A stretch of 64,000 nucleotides of DNA from Flagellimonas sp. CMM7 (GTDB taxonomy: Bacteria; Bacteroidota; Bacteroidia; Flavobacteriales; Flavobacteriaceae): contig NZ_CP090003.1 in the NCBI RefSeq assembly GCF_021390195.1, positions 3,245,501 through 3,309,500 on the forward strand, given 5' to 3'. The translations under genes were made by a program, and so were the position numbers. The first letter of the stretch is position 1. The number at the start of each line of letters is the position of its first letter. Below the pieces are notes generated by a model. The model saw only the letters and a program-made list of their open reading frames with translations. It searched no databases and was not told where the DNA came from. Below are positions 26,450-35,147 of the stretch, piece by piece.

Positions 26450-27318
26450 GATATTACCTCCAATTTCGGCTTCTTAAAATGGTAAATTATCCCAAACAGG
26501 GAAATTAAAGCAGTCATAAGAAAGAATACAAAACTGATACTTATGGATGTGTTTGCATCCAGTCCAAGCCATTCAGCACCATATAAAAAAGTAACCTCTC
26601 TACTTCCAATTCCACCAATGGTTAAAGGAACCACGGATATTATTGAAGAAACTAAGAATACAAAAAGGTACTCAAAAGTGGCCAGGTTAATGGAGAACGA
26701 CTTTAAAATGCAAAGAATACAAATAAGCTGGGAAAGTTGAACAAGTGCTGAATAGCTGACAGATTTCCAGAAAATGGGCAAAGTGTATGAAAAGAATCTT
26801 TTGTGAAGGAACCAGAATGTAACTATGCTAAGAGGTATTGCAAATACGATTAACCATATAAAATCCTGAAAGAAACTACTTTTTACTAAAAGTGCCGAGA
26901 AGCAAGCATATATAAAAATCAATAACATTCCACTTAAGCGATCTAACAACAATACTGAGACTACTTTTTTGGTTCCTGATTTATATTCCTTTTGAATAAC
27001 ATAACCTTTGTAAGCATCTCCGCCAATTCCGCCGGGCAAGAAAAGATTATAGAACATGCCAAGCAGATATAGTCTTAAATTACTGATTTGGGTAATCTTT
27101 ACACCAATTTCATGAAAATACAGGTTGAGCCTAAATGCTGCCATTACTTTAGAAAAAACAACAAGTAAAACCCCTAAAACCAAATAGAGGGGATTGCTCT
27201 TCTTTAAAGTACTAACAATATCTTCAAGACTGATTTTGGTGAAAATGAAATAAATCAAAGCTGCACTAACAATGATTTTTAATGCAGTGATGAGCTTTTT
27301 ACGCAGCTTTTCCGTCAC
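26446..27318 (-). CDS. LPG synthase TM-domain (UPF0104) flippase-like protein
   Basis: A 290-residue membrane protein with seven or eight helices and the conserved PGGIGGDAYKGYVIQK loop (about residues 95-110), characteristic of the UPF0104/AglD/MprF transmembrane domain. In this family the domain moves lipids or lipid-linked sugars, but most members are uncharacterised. Start is GTG 27318, overlapping the upstream glycosyltransferase by 20 nt, so the pair is coupled. Sitting next to a DPM1-like glycosyltransferase and opposite GT39/PAP2, it probably belongs to a polyprenyl-phosphate-sugar pathway. Confidence 0.85.
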   Translation of the reverse strand: MTEKLRKKLITALKIIVSAALIYFIFTKISLEDIVSTLKKSNPLYLVLGVLLVVFSKVMAAFRLNLYFHEIGVKITQISNLRLYLLGMFYNLFLPGGIGGDAYKGYVIQKEYKSGTKKVVSVLLLDRLSGMLLIFIYACFSALLVKSSFFQDFIWLIVFAIPLSIVTFWFLHKRFFSYTLPIFWKSVSYSALVQLSQLICILCILKSFSINLATFEYLFVFLVSSIISVVPLTIGGIGSREVTFLYGAEWLGLDANTSISISFVFFLMTALISLFGIIYHFKKPKLEVIS

Positions 27319-28261
27319 CTATTGTAATTTTTTTGACACGATATGGTCTTTTTTGTTGAGATTCATAGTACGTACGAATGAGCAACTCCATAACAATACC
27401 AATAGTGAAAAGTTGAATACCTCCCAGAATAAACATTACTCCAAAAATTAGCAAAGGTCTACTGCCAATATCTTCACCAAAGCCCAATTTTACTATAAGT
27501 AAGTATATGTTAATAAAGAATCCGAGAATAATCAATAATACTCCAAAAATTCCAAAAAGGTGAATAGGTCTCTGAAAGTACTTTCTAATAAAAAGTAAGA
27601 GCATCATGTCTGCCACTACTTTAAAAACGCGCTCTAATCCATATTTGGAAACTCCTGCATGTCTGGCATGATGTTTTACAGGCACTTGTTTTATCTGCGC
27701 TCCTTCCAAATGGGCCAGAAGAGTTATAAAACGATGCATTTCACCATAAAGGTTCAATCCTTTTGCAATGTCTTTGGTAAAAACCTTTAATGCACAGCCG
27801 TTATCCTTAATGTCTAATTTGGTAACTCTTCTTACCAAGAAATTGGCAATCTTAGAAGGTATTTTCTTAACCAAGGAATCCTTTCTTTTTTGACGTATTC
27901 CAGTTATTAGGTCATATTCTTCACTTACAGCATATTCAAGCATTTGAGGAATATCAGAAGGATCGTTCTGAAGGTCACCATCCATGGTAATAATATATTC
28001 TCCTTCGGCATAATCAATTCCTGCTGCCAATGCCAAACTTTGGCCGTAATTTTTTTTCAACTCAATAAGATGGACTTTGTTGTCATCCATGTCCTTGACA
28101 ACTTTTCGGGTTTTATCCGAAGAAAAATCATCTATGTAAATTATTTGATATGAATACCCTACAAGACTTTCATGGATTTTTTCGGTCAATAAAACCACAT
28201 TGTCTTCTTCATTGTACAAAGGAACTACTATAGATAGGAGGGAGTTGGTGGCGATGCTCAT
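27299..28261 (-). CDS. DPM1/GtrB-like family 2 glycosyltransferase with membrane tail
   Basis: About 320 residues from ATG 28261 (the frame extends upstream into the meaB coding region, without support). LLSIVVPLYNEEDNVVLL at the N-terminus, IIYIDDFSSDKT and ITMDGDLQNDPSDIPQML are the GT2 donor/metal sites. The last ~90 residues form two membrane helices, as in GtrB/DPM1-like polyprenyl-phosphate hexosyltransferases. It likely makes a polyprenyl-phosphate sugar on the cytoplasmic face. The flippase-like gene overlaps its 3' end, and the GT39 acceptor enzyme lies just beyond; the three could form one glycosylation route. Confidence 0.9.
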   Translation of the reverse strand: MSIATNSLLSIVVPLYNEEDNVVLLTEKIHESLVGYSYQIIYIDDFSSDKTRKVVKDMDDNKVHLIELKKNYGQSLALAAGIDYAEGEYIITMDGDLQNDPSDIPQMLEYAVSEEYDLITGIRQKRKDSLVKKIPSKIANFLVRRVTKLDIKDNGCALKVFTKDIAKGLNLYGEMHRFITLLAHLEGAQIKQVPVKHHARHAGVSKYGLERVFKVVADMMLLLFIRKYFQRPIHLFGIFGVLLIILGFFINIYLLIVKLGFGEDIGSRPLLIFGVMFILGGIQLFTIGIVMELLIRTYYESQQKRPYRVKKITIGDGKAA

Positions 28262-28295
28262 GTATTGTCTTATGATCTGGGCAAATTTACTTCTT

Positions 28296-29342
28296 TTATT
28301 TAAGTTCCTTGGTGACGTTGTCCAGTAGTGTTTTGGCAGCGTAAAAAGGCGATATTTTGTTTTGCTCAACCGCCTGTATCATTTTTTCCTTCATCTCTTT
28401 ATAATATTTCTTTTGATGGAAGAATTGCTTTAGTTGTTCATCCACAGTTTGAAGAAACCAATTCTTGTTTTGGATTTTTCTGTTTTTTTCAAAATGACCA
28501 TTTTCTCTATTCTTAGAAATAAAATCGACTATCATTTCCCATATCTCAAAAATCCCTTTGTTTTCGATTGATGAACAGCTCATAACCTTTGGGGTCCAAC
28601 CATTTTCTTTTGGAGGGTATAGGTGCAATGCCCTTGAAAACTCTGTTTCCGCCAGTTTTGCTTTTTTAAGATTATCACCATCAGCTTTGTTAATGGCAAT
28701 GGAATCTGCCATCTCCATAATGCCTCTTTTAATACCTTGCAACTCATCACCTGCACCGGATAGCTTCAGTAAAAGAAAAAAATCAACCATACTGTGCACC
28801 ACGGTTTCACTCTGTCCAACACCTACTGTTTCTACAAGTATAATATCATAACCAGCTGCTTCACATAGAATAATACTTTCTCGAGTCTTTCTAGCAACGC
28901 CACCTAAAGATTCTCCCGAAGGTGAAGGTCTAATAAAGGCACTGGGGTCTTTTGCCAATGTTTCCATTCTGGTTTTGTCCCCAAGAATACTCCCTTTGGT
29001 TAGGGTACTAGTGGGATCAACGGCTAAAACAGCTACTTTTTTACCAAGATTGGTAAGCGTTTTTCCAAATACCTCAATAAAGGAACTCTTTCCTACACCG
29101 GGAACTCCAGTAATTCCAATCCGGATACTTTTATTGGGTTTAGAAAGACATCTTTCAATTATAGCATTGGCCTTTTCAAAATGTTCGGGTTTAGAACTCT
29201 CTAGAAGAGTAATGGCCTTTGCAAGAATGGCCTTGTCTCCATGAAAAATACCATCAACCAATGATTTGATTGATATTTCTTGCTTTCGAAGCTGTTTTAT
29301 TTTTGAAACCGTATTTGTGGGTATATCTTTTTTACTTGCCAA
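28296..29342 (-). CDS. meaB: Methylmalonyl-CoA mutase-associated GTPase MeaB
   Basis: A 348-residue P-loop GTPase of the ArgK/MeaB family. Walker A GVPGVGKSSFIE at about residues 79-90, the FIRPSPSGESLGGVARKTRE switch region, VETVGVGQSE (switch/Walker B) and NKADGDN (base recognition) are all present. MeaB guards and reloads adenosylcobalamin on methylmalonyl-CoA mutase. The mutase genes are not in this window, but a cobalamin adenosyltransferase is at 44998. The start appears to be TTG 29342. First gene of the minus-strand run that continues with glycosyltransferase and flippase-like genes. Confidence 0.93.
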   Translation of the reverse strand: MASKKDIPTNTVSKIKQLRKQEISIKSLVDGIFHGDKAILAKAITLLESSKPEHFEKANAIIERCLSKPNKSIRIGITGVPGVGKSSFIEVFGKTLTNLGKKVAVLAVDPTSTLTKGSILGDKTRMETLAKDPSAFIRPSPSGESLGGVARKTRESIILCEAAGYDIILVETVGVGQSETVVHSMVDFFLLLKLSGAGDELQGIKRGIMEMADSIAINKADGDNLKKAKLAETEFSRALHLYPPKENGWTPKVMSCSSIENKGIFEIWEMIVDFISKNRENGHFEKNRKIQNKNWFLQTVDEQLKQFFHQKKYYKEMKEKMIQAVEQNKISPFYAAKTLLDNVTKELK

Positions 29343-29605
29343 GGATAAAGTTCAAAGAATTCATTACTAAGGTATAAAGTTTTCAGCTGTTTTATGGATT
29401 GCTGGTTGTTGTTAAAATGCGTAAACTGATTATTGTTTTGCCGGATTAACAATATTTACGATGTATTTCACACAAATTTAAAGAAAGACATTAGGTACTA
29501 TTCCCCTGCAAGTGTTAACTTCTCTGGTTAATTATAAAATGAATCGAGCAATTTGCTTTGTACGGTCAATTGTTTCAAAGAATTAAAAATTAAAGAGACT
29601 TACAG

Positions 29606-30031
29606 ATGAAAACTATTTTTGAAAGTAAAGCTACCAATACAGGAGGTAGGTCGGGACATGTTCAAAGTGAGGATGGAGTATTGAATTTTGATATTAGTAT
29701 GCCCAATTCCAAAGGCAAACCTAATACCAAATCGACCAACCCAGAGGAACTTTTTGCCGCAGCATATTCCAGTTGCTTTGCTGGCGCACTGCAGGTTGTG
29801 GCCAAAGAACACCATGTTGATGATTTGGGTGATTTTAATGTAACGGCAACTATATCTTTTAATACTGAAGAGGATGGCGCTTTCTTAGAAGCTACATTGG
29901 ATTCTTATTTGCCAACAGTAGATAAAAATACCGGTGAGAGTTTGATAAATGCGGCACATGAGATTTGCCCATACAGTAAGGCCACAAGGGATAATATTAC
30001 TGTTCACTTAAATTTAGTAATGGACGGTTAA
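29606..30031 (+). CDS. Organic hydroperoxide resistance protein (Ohr/OsmC family)
   Basis: A 141-residue Ohr-type peroxidase. The two catalytic cysteines occur in the standard contexts AYSSCFAGAL (about residues 49-58) and HEICPYSKATRDN (about 112-124); the latter sequence distinguishes Ohr from OsmC. It reduces organic hydroperoxides with lipoyl-dithiol as donor. Isolated between meaB and the sigma-factor operon, with a strong intrinsic terminator 25 nt after its stop. No OhrR-type regulator is adjacent. Confidence 0.94.
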   Translation: MKTIFESKATNTGGRSGHVQSEDGVLNFDISMPNSKGKPNTKSTNPEELFAAAYSSCFAGALQVVAKEHHVDDLGDFNVTATISFNTEEDGAFLEATLDSYLPTVDKNTGESLINAAHEICPYSKATRDNITVHLNLVMDG

Positions 30032-30055
30032 CAAGGTAAAAATGCTTCACAACAT

Positions 30056-30086
30056 AATCCCGTTGAGACTTCAACGGGATTTTTTT
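30056..30086 (+). terminator. Rho-independent terminator after ohr
   Basis: A perfect 11-bp stem (30056-30066 pairs with 30071-30081), a GACT loop and a run of T through 30086. It sits 25 nt after the ohr stop and insulates it from the sigma-factor operon. Confidence 0.85.
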
Positions 30087-30180
30087 GTTAAAAATCACAT
30101 AAAAGAGGGCTACTTTGCAACGATGCATTTTTTACATCGTCCTTAACATAGACAACCAAAACGCCAAATAACTGCTGACC

Positions 30181-30723
30181 ATGTTTCAAATTGAACTGGT
30201 AGAACAATGTAAAACGAATGACCGAAAGGCACAATTAAAGCTTTATAAGCAATATTGTGACGGTATGTTCTGCGTGGCGATGCGTTTTTTAAAAAACCCA
30301 GATGATGCAGAAGATGTAGTGCAAGAGTCTTTTATCAAGGCATTTCAGCGAATAAGTCAGTTTAAGGGAGAGGTAACATTTGGGGCCTGGTTAAAAAGAA
30401 TTGTAGTGAATAGAAGTATCGATTTTTTAAAGTCAAAGCATCAAAAAACGGAAGAATTGAATGAAGGGTATTTACATCTTGCGGAGGATGAAGATTGGAC
30501 CATAGAAGATGGAATCTCTATTGAACAAGTAAAAACGGCAATTGAAGAATTACCGGACAAATATAAATATGTAGTGAAATTGTTTCTTTTAGAAGGGTAT
30601 GATCATGCTGAAATTGCACAAATACTGGAAATTTCGGATACAGCATCAAGAACCAGATTGTTACGTGGAAAAGCACGATTAAAAGAAACACTTAAAGATA
30701 GAGCTTATGGCACAGGATCTTAG
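30181..30723 (+). CDS. ECF RNA polymerase sigma factor
   Basis: A 180-residue sigma-70-family factor with only regions 2 and 4. Region 2: YKQYCDGMFCVAMRFLKNPDDAEDVVQESFIKAF (~20-55), with the DAEDVVQE core-binding motif. Region 4: LPDKYKYVVKLFLLEGYDHAEIAQILEIS (~122-150), then a helix-turn-helix. Such factors respond to envelope or other stress and are held by a membrane anti-sigma factor. The gene overlaps the next (30707) by 17 nt, so translation is coupled. The downstream pair is presumably its anti-sigma partner and an envelope effector. Confidence 0.93.
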   Translation: MFQIELVEQCKTNDRKAQLKLYKQYCDGMFCVAMRFLKNPDDAEDVVQESFIKAFQRISQFKGEVTFGAWLKRIVVNRSIDFLKSKHQKTEELNEGYLHLAEDEDWTIEDGISIEQVKTAIEELPDKYKYVVKLFLLEGYDHAEIAQILEISDTASRTRLLRGKARLKETLKDRAYGTGS

Positions 30724-31300
30724 AGAATTATTTGAGAAGGAACGTGAGCAAGCAGTTCACAAGATGAAGGACGGATATGAAAATCGTTTCTTGTCTAAGT
30801 TGGAAATGGAAATGCCAACCGAGAAAAAGTCAGGTTCTTTTCTCTGGCTGTCCATTGCAGCTTCTGTGGTGGTGATACTAGGTTTGGGGATTTACTATTT
30901 CTCCTCTATAGATAATGTGGGTTCAAATTTAAATCCAACCGTGGTTGAAAACAATACTTCCAAAAATGAACAACAAACTATTTCACTGGGGGATCTTTCG
31001 CCAGATTTAAAGAAAATAGAAAGCTACTATGTTACCAATATTAATTTAGAGTTATCTGATCTGGAATTTACTGGAGACAATAAAGTAGTTATAGATGGCT
31101 ATATGGAAAGGCTTGGGGAACTTGATAAAGAATACAATGAACTGAATATAGAGCTCAATAAAATTGGACCCAATGACCAGACTATTGCTGCCTTGGTTAA
31201 AAATCTTCAGTTGAGGCTACAACTATTACAAAAATTAAAAACGAAGTTGAATCAATTAAAATCATCAAAAAATGAACAGAAATCATCAAATATTGTTTAA
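30707..31300 (+). CDS. Putative anti-sigma factor, single-pass membrane protein
   Basis: A 197-residue protein with a short charged N-terminal cytoplasmic part (LRELFEKEREQAVHKMKDGYENRFLSKLE), one membrane helix near residues 46-66 (LWLSIAASVVVILGLGIYYF), and a periplasmic part whose C-terminal half (about 110-190) is a Leu/Lys/Glu coiled coil (ELDKEYNELNIELNKI, NLQLRLQLLQKLKTKLNQ). No zinc-type anti-sigma His-Cys motif is seen. Position directly after an ECF sigma gene, with a 17-nt overlap, is the main reason for the call. It overlaps the next gene by 29 nt. The role is inference. Confidence 0.75.
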   Translation: MAQDLRELFEKEREQAVHKMKDGYENRFLSKLEMEMPTEKKSGSFLWLSIAASVVVILGLGIYYFSSIDNVGSNLNPTVVENNTSKNEQQTISLGDLSPDLKKIESYYVTNINLELSDLEFTGDNKVVIDGYMERLGELDKEYNELNIELNKIGPNDQTIAALVKNLQLRLQLLQKLKTKLNQLKSSKNEQKSSNIV

Positions 31301-32741
31301 TATTTTTCTTTTTACCATGGCCAGTGTTGTCTGCTATGGTCAGGAAAAATCTAAAACGTACAAGGAGACCTTTAATGTAAGTAAGGACGCGGTACTAAAT
31401 ATTGATACCAGCCATGCTGATATTGAGTTTGAGACTTGGGATAAAAATCAAGTAGAGGTTATTGCCATAGTTGAACTAGAAGAAGCAACAGATGAGGAGG
31501 CCGAGTCTTATTTTAAGAAAGACGCCATTAAAATTGTTGGAAACAGTAAAGAAATTACAGTAAGAACATCAGGAGTGAATTTTGGAAATTCATTTGATTT
31601 TGGAGATTTGGACATTGTTGTTCCAGATGTATCATTTGTTGAGCCACTTTTTGAAACCATAAGAATTCCTGAGTTACCAGAACTGGCAGAGATTCCAGAA
31701 GTACCTGAAGTATTTGTAATTCCAGAAATGCCTCCAATGCCTCCAATGCCTTTTGTTCAGTTTGATTATGATAAGTACAAAAAAGATGGAAAAAAGTACC
31801 TTAAGGAATGGAAAAAAGATTTTGATAAAAACTTTGATGAAGAATACCAAAATCGTTTTGAAGAATGGAGTGAAGAGGTGGAGCAAATGGCAGAAGAAAG
31901 AGAGATACAAAATGAAAAGCGCCGAGAACAAAGACAGAAACTTTTGGAAGAACGTAATGAATTGCGTGAAGAAGCGCGTGCTGCCCGCAATGATGCCAGA
32001 GCTCAACGCAATGAACTCAGGGCCGCAAGAAATGAGGTAAGAGAGGAAGCTAGATCAGAAAGGGTCTTTACCATTAGAAATGGCAATGGTTCCGATACGT
32101 TTTATTTTTCTTCGGATGGAGAGAACAAAAAATATAAGGTAAAAAAGAGCATTAAGATAAAGATGCCTAAGTCTGTTAAGCTGAAAATGAACGTTAGGCA
32201 CGGAGAAGTAAAATTGGCTGCTAACACCAAAAACATTAATGCAAGCTTGTCATACGCAAGCTTGCATGCTTCAACCATTGATGGTGAAAGAACAGATATA
32301 AGAGCATCCTATTCACCGGTAATTGTTCAGAAATGGAATTTGGGAAAATTAAAAACCGACTATTCAGATTTGGTCAATTTAAAAGAAGTGAAAGAGCTTA
32401 AATTGAATGCTATTTCTTCTAATATAATCATTGATAGGTTGGAGGAGAAAGTAGTGGTCACCAATAATCTTGGAGAGTTAAGCATTAATTCAATAGCCAA
32501 TGGTTTTTCTAAGGTTGATATTTCTGTGGAGAATGGAGAGGTCAGTTGTAAAATTCCTTCAACACCTTTTTCAATATATGTTACTGAAAGAGCTTCGGAA
32601 TTTAAATATCCAGAAATACTGGCGATAGGGTCTTCCAATCATTATGGCGCTATAATTCATAAAGGATACCATATCAATAACAAAGAAGGTAAATCAATCA
32701 AAATCAATTCTAAATACAGTGAAGTAGTATTAAAGCAATAA
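31272..32741 (+). CDS. Secreted DUF4097-like beta-helical protein with Pro-rich and coiled-coil insert
   Basis: A 489-residue protein with signal peptide MNRNHQILFNIFLFTMASVVCYG. Residues ~25-110 and ~290-489 have the repeated short beta-strand pattern of DUF4097-like (GvpV/putative adhesin) domains: KDAVLNIDTSHADIEFETW and later KIKMPKSVKLKMNVRHGEVKL, ending INSKYSEVVLKQ. Between them lies an unusual insert: a Pro-Glu-Met/Val-rich hinge (~140-165; IPELPELAEIPEVPEVF, MPPMPPMPF) and a ~110-residue charged helix rich in Glu/Arg (EEARAARNDARAQRNELRAARNE). Third gene of the sigma-factor operon, so probably its envelope-stress output. Function unknown. Confidence 0.82.
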   Translation: MNRNHQILFNIFLFTMASVVCYGQEKSKTYKETFNVSKDAVLNIDTSHADIEFETWDKNQVEVIAIVELEEATDEEAESYFKKDAIKIVGNSKEITVRTSGVNFGNSFDFGDLDIVVPDVSFVEPLFETIRIPELPELAEIPEVPEVFVIPEMPPMPPMPFVQFDYDKYKKDGKKYLKEWKKDFDKNFDEEYQNRFEEWSEEVEQMAEEREIQNEKRREQRQKLLEERNELREEARAARNDARAQRNELRAARNEVREEARSERVFTIRNGNGSDTFYFSSDGENKKYKVKKSIKIKMPKSVKLKMNVRHGEVKLAANTKNINASLSYASLHASTIDGERTDIRASYSPVIVQKWNLGKLKTDYSDLVNLKEVKELKLNAISSNIIIDRLEEKVVVTNNLGELSINSIANGFSKVDISVENGEVSCKIPSTPFSIYVTERASEFKYPEILAIGSSNHYGAIIHKGYHINNKEGKSIKINSKYSEVVLKQ

Positions 32742-32744
32742 GAT

Positions 32745-33473
32745 TTACTTAAGTATTAATGTCCCAAAAATATCTGCATTGATCCACCCCTGATTCTTAT
32801 CTTCTCCAGGAACAAATACAGACCCAATAAAATTCTCTCTCTCCTTACTGGAATCATTATCACAATAAGCCAAGGCAAACCCTATCTTTTTATTTTTTGA
32901 TAAACCTTTGGGTGTATTCTCTTTTTCATCCATATAATCATCAGAAAAAAGTTTTACGGCTATTTCCCAAGTTGTGGTTTTGTCGTTTGTAACATGTTTA
33001 GACGTTACATGATCATTATACAGTTTTGGTTTCTCATCTGTAGCCAAATCAACCACATTTCCGTCTATGGCTACATGATAGGCAAAAGCATTATGTGTAA
33101 ACTGATGTGCTCCTCCGGAGTTGTCTTCGTCAACAAAAACTTCTACGCAATCATCATCCCACCACAATTTTAATGGGTCTTTATGTTGGTCTAAAAGGAC
33201 ATCATCTGTGATTTCAACCAAAAGGTAAAGTGCGTCCTCGTCCCAACTTAACTTATACCTACCGTTAAAGTCATCATTGGTATAGGCATTTCCAAGCCAA
33301 AGTTGGTCTAGGGCCAACCATTCAGCATTGCCCCAACACGCATCAAGGGCTTGCCCATCAATAGTTGGGCTTTTTTGAGCTTTTTTTACTTCTATTAGTT
33401 GATGGTCTTCTTTTTGATTGGGAGAACAGCCTATTAGCACTAAAAAAAGGGCCAAGCTTATATATTTTTGCAT
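32745..33473 (-). CDS. Lipoprotein with CBM9-like carbohydrate-binding domain
   Basis: A 242-residue lipoprotein: MQKYISLALFLVLIGC, lipid Cys at residue 16. The body resembles a family-9 carbohydrate-binding module (DOMON-like), with KSPTIDGQALDACWGNAEW at the start, YKLSWDEDALYLLVEITDD and WWDDDCVEVFVDEDNSGG in the middle, and WEIAVKLF near residue 170. These modules bind xylan or other glucans via aromatic residues; in flavobacteria the stand-alone form is common. It is 39 nt downstream of msrA and converges with the DUF4097-like gene with a 3-nt gap. Confidence 0.85.
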   Translation of the reverse strand: MQKYISLALFLVLIGCSPNQKEDHQLIEVKKAQKSPTIDGQALDACWGNAEWLALDQLWLGNAYTNDDFNGRYKLSWDEDALYLLVEITDDVLLDQHKDPLKLWWDDDCVEVFVDEDNSGGAHQFTHNAFAYHVAIDGNVVDLATDEKPKLYNDHVTSKHVTNDKTTTWEIAVKLFSDDYMDEKENTPKGLSKNKKIGFALAYCDNDSSKERENFIGSVFVPGEDKNQGWINADIFGTLILK

Positions 33474-33512
33474 GACCCTAAGATAACTATTTTAAAAAAC
33501 CTCTTACAGTTG

Positions 33513-34196
33513 TTAATGCGATTCTTCTTTCAAATAGGATTTGAAATTTTCCTTAAACCTATTATATCTGGGGATTGAAACGTTTCGTATATAAGAGTTA
33601 TTTGGATTTCTCTTTTCAAAATCTTGATGATAATCTTCTGCTTTGTAAAAAACATCAAATTCCTTAACCTGCGTGACTATAGGACGATCATACACACTTT
33701 TAGACTCTAAAAGTGTTACATAATCTACTATAACTTTCTTTTCCTCTTCATTTTTATAAAAAGCGATGGAACGATATTGAGCTCCCCGATCAGGCCCTTG
33801 TCTATTTAAGGACGTAGGATCGTGAGAACCAAAAAATACCTGTACCAATTTGGTGAAGGATATAACTTCTGGGTCATAAAACACTTCTACAGCTTCTGCG
33901 TGTCTGGTACGACCATAGGCCACTTGTTCATATGTAGGGTTTTCTTCAGTTCCGCCAGAATAACCAGAAACAACTTCTTTTACCCCTTTTACACTTTCAA
34001 AAATGGCTTCTACACACCAAAAACAACCACTTGCAAAATAAGCGGTCTCGTAATTTTGTAACTCCTCAACGGTGAGTTCAATTTTTTCTATGGTCTCTTG
34101 CTGGGCAAGAACGGGTTTAATTGCAGTGTTTTTGGGTTGGCAACTAGCAGAGGCCAATAAAACAGATATTAAAAAAGTAATTCTTGCTATCTTCAT
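33513..34196 (-). CDS. msrA: Peptide-methionine (S)-S-oxide reductase, lipoprotein form
   Basis: About 227 residues from ATG 34196. MKIARITFLISVLLASASC is a lipoprotein signal (lipid Cys 19), so this MsrA is anchored in the envelope, not cytoplasmic. The MsrA core begins at about residue 50: AYFASGCFWCVEAIFE holds the catalytic Cys, followed by GVKEVVSGYSGG, YEQVAYGRTRHAEAV, FFGSHDPTSLNRQGPDRG and YHQDF (active-site His/Asp/Tyr). No fused MsrB domain; ends KEESH. It repairs oxidised periplasmic methionine. The in-frame codons to 34223 are probably not used. Upstream of the CBM9 lipoprotein gene. Confidence 0.92.
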   Translation of the reverse strand: MKIARITFLISVLLASASCQPKNTAIKPVLAQQETIEKIELTVEELQNYETAYFASGCFWCVEAIFESVKGVKEVVSGYSGGTEENPTYEQVAYGRTRHAEAVEVFYDPEVISFTKLVQVFFGSHDPTSLNRQGPDRGAQYRSIAFYKNEEEKKVIVDYVTLLESKSVYDRPIVTQVKEFDVFYKAEDYHQDFEKRNPNNSYIRNVSIPRYNRFKENFKSYLKEESH

Positions 34197-34284
34197 CTTG
34201 GTTTTATTGCTTAGTAGCATCAAGATAAGAAGTATTACTTGTGTTGCTGTTAAAAATTGTTAATCCATCAATGTTTTGTACATA

Positions 34285-34965
34285 ATGAATACCTTGGAAG
34301 TATTGCTTAAGGAATATGATACCAGTCCTATATCCATATTAGATTCAGACATACCGCTGTCTGACTACTGTCTTATTGATTTGTCTTCAAAGAACAAAGA
34401 TTTAGAAAGATTTGATATTACTTCGCCAGACTCCTGTCAAGAGTATGTGGATGAGGTTCTCTCCAAACACAATGCTAACGTTGCTTTTGGTGGATACTTG
34501 GAACATAGGTCCTTATACACTAAATCTGAACGATTTTTGACCACAGGTGAACGCAACATTCATCTAGGGATGGATTTTTGGTGCAAAGCAGGTACCAAGG
34601 TAATTGCTCCTTTGGACGGAAAGGTCCTTAGTTTTAAAAATAATCATGATATGGGCAATTATGGACCAACCATCATTTTAGAGCATCAAGTAGGGGAAAC
34701 TATCTTCTATACCCTTTATGGGCATCTTTCTTTGGAGTCGATTGACGGACTTCAAATTGGAACCCAGTTTAAAAGAGGAGAGGTGCTTGCAACTTTAGGT
34801 ACTCCAGATATAAATGTGAACTATGCCCCGCATTTACATTTTCAAATCATATCGGATTTACAAGGATGTAAAGGGGACTATCCAGGGGTATCTTCCAAGA
34901 ATGACTTAGGTTTTTATCAAAAAAACTGTCCAAATCCCAACCTTTTATTGAAACTCTCTTTTTAA
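34285..34965 (+). CDS. M23 family peptidoglycan DD-metallopeptidase
   Basis: About 226 residues from ATG 34285. The LytM/M23 signature is complete: NIHLGMDFWCKAGTKV (His and Asp zinc ligands), GDGKVLSF-type strand, YTLYGHLS and HLHFQI (third His). It cleaves peptidoglycan cross-links or peptides. No clear signal peptide is present, which is unusual for an M23 enzyme; it may be cytoplasmic, exported another way, or start elsewhere. The N-terminal 95 residues are not recognised. Monocistronic; a ~180-nt spacer without recognisable features separates it from the next small gene. Confidence 0.85.
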   Translation: MNTLEVLLKEYDTSPISILDSDIPLSDYCLIDLSSKNKDLERFDITSPDSCQEYVDEVLSKHNANVAFGGYLEHRSLYTKSERFLTTGERNIHLGMDFWCKAGTKVIAPLDGKVLSFKNNHDMGNYGPTIILEHQVGETIFYTLYGHLSLESIDGLQIGTQFKRGEVLATLGTPDINVNYAPHLHFQIISDLQGCKGDYPGVSSKNDLGFYQKNCPNPNLLLKLSF

Positions 34966-35147
34966 AACATCGATGAAATGCACGTGGAATCGGCAGGGTG
35001 TTTTTGACCTTAAAAACGTTTGTCGAGGATAAAATACACTTTACCTGAAAAAGGTTCCCACACCGAAAAAAAAAGAAGGTTAAACGAGTTAAATCCAGGC
35101 TACATGGCATGTGAGGGTACATTTACATTGTAATAAAAACCCAAGTC

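Noticed and set aside
30120..30140. Small inverted repeat (ACGATG...CATCGT) upstream of the ECF sigma gene
   Set aside because: Only six base pairs and no T tract; could be an operator but there is no independent support.
31674..32006. 110-residue Phe/Leu-rich minus-strand frame
   Set aside because: Hydrophobic only because it is antisense to the Lys/Glu-rich coiled coil of the DUF4097-like protein.
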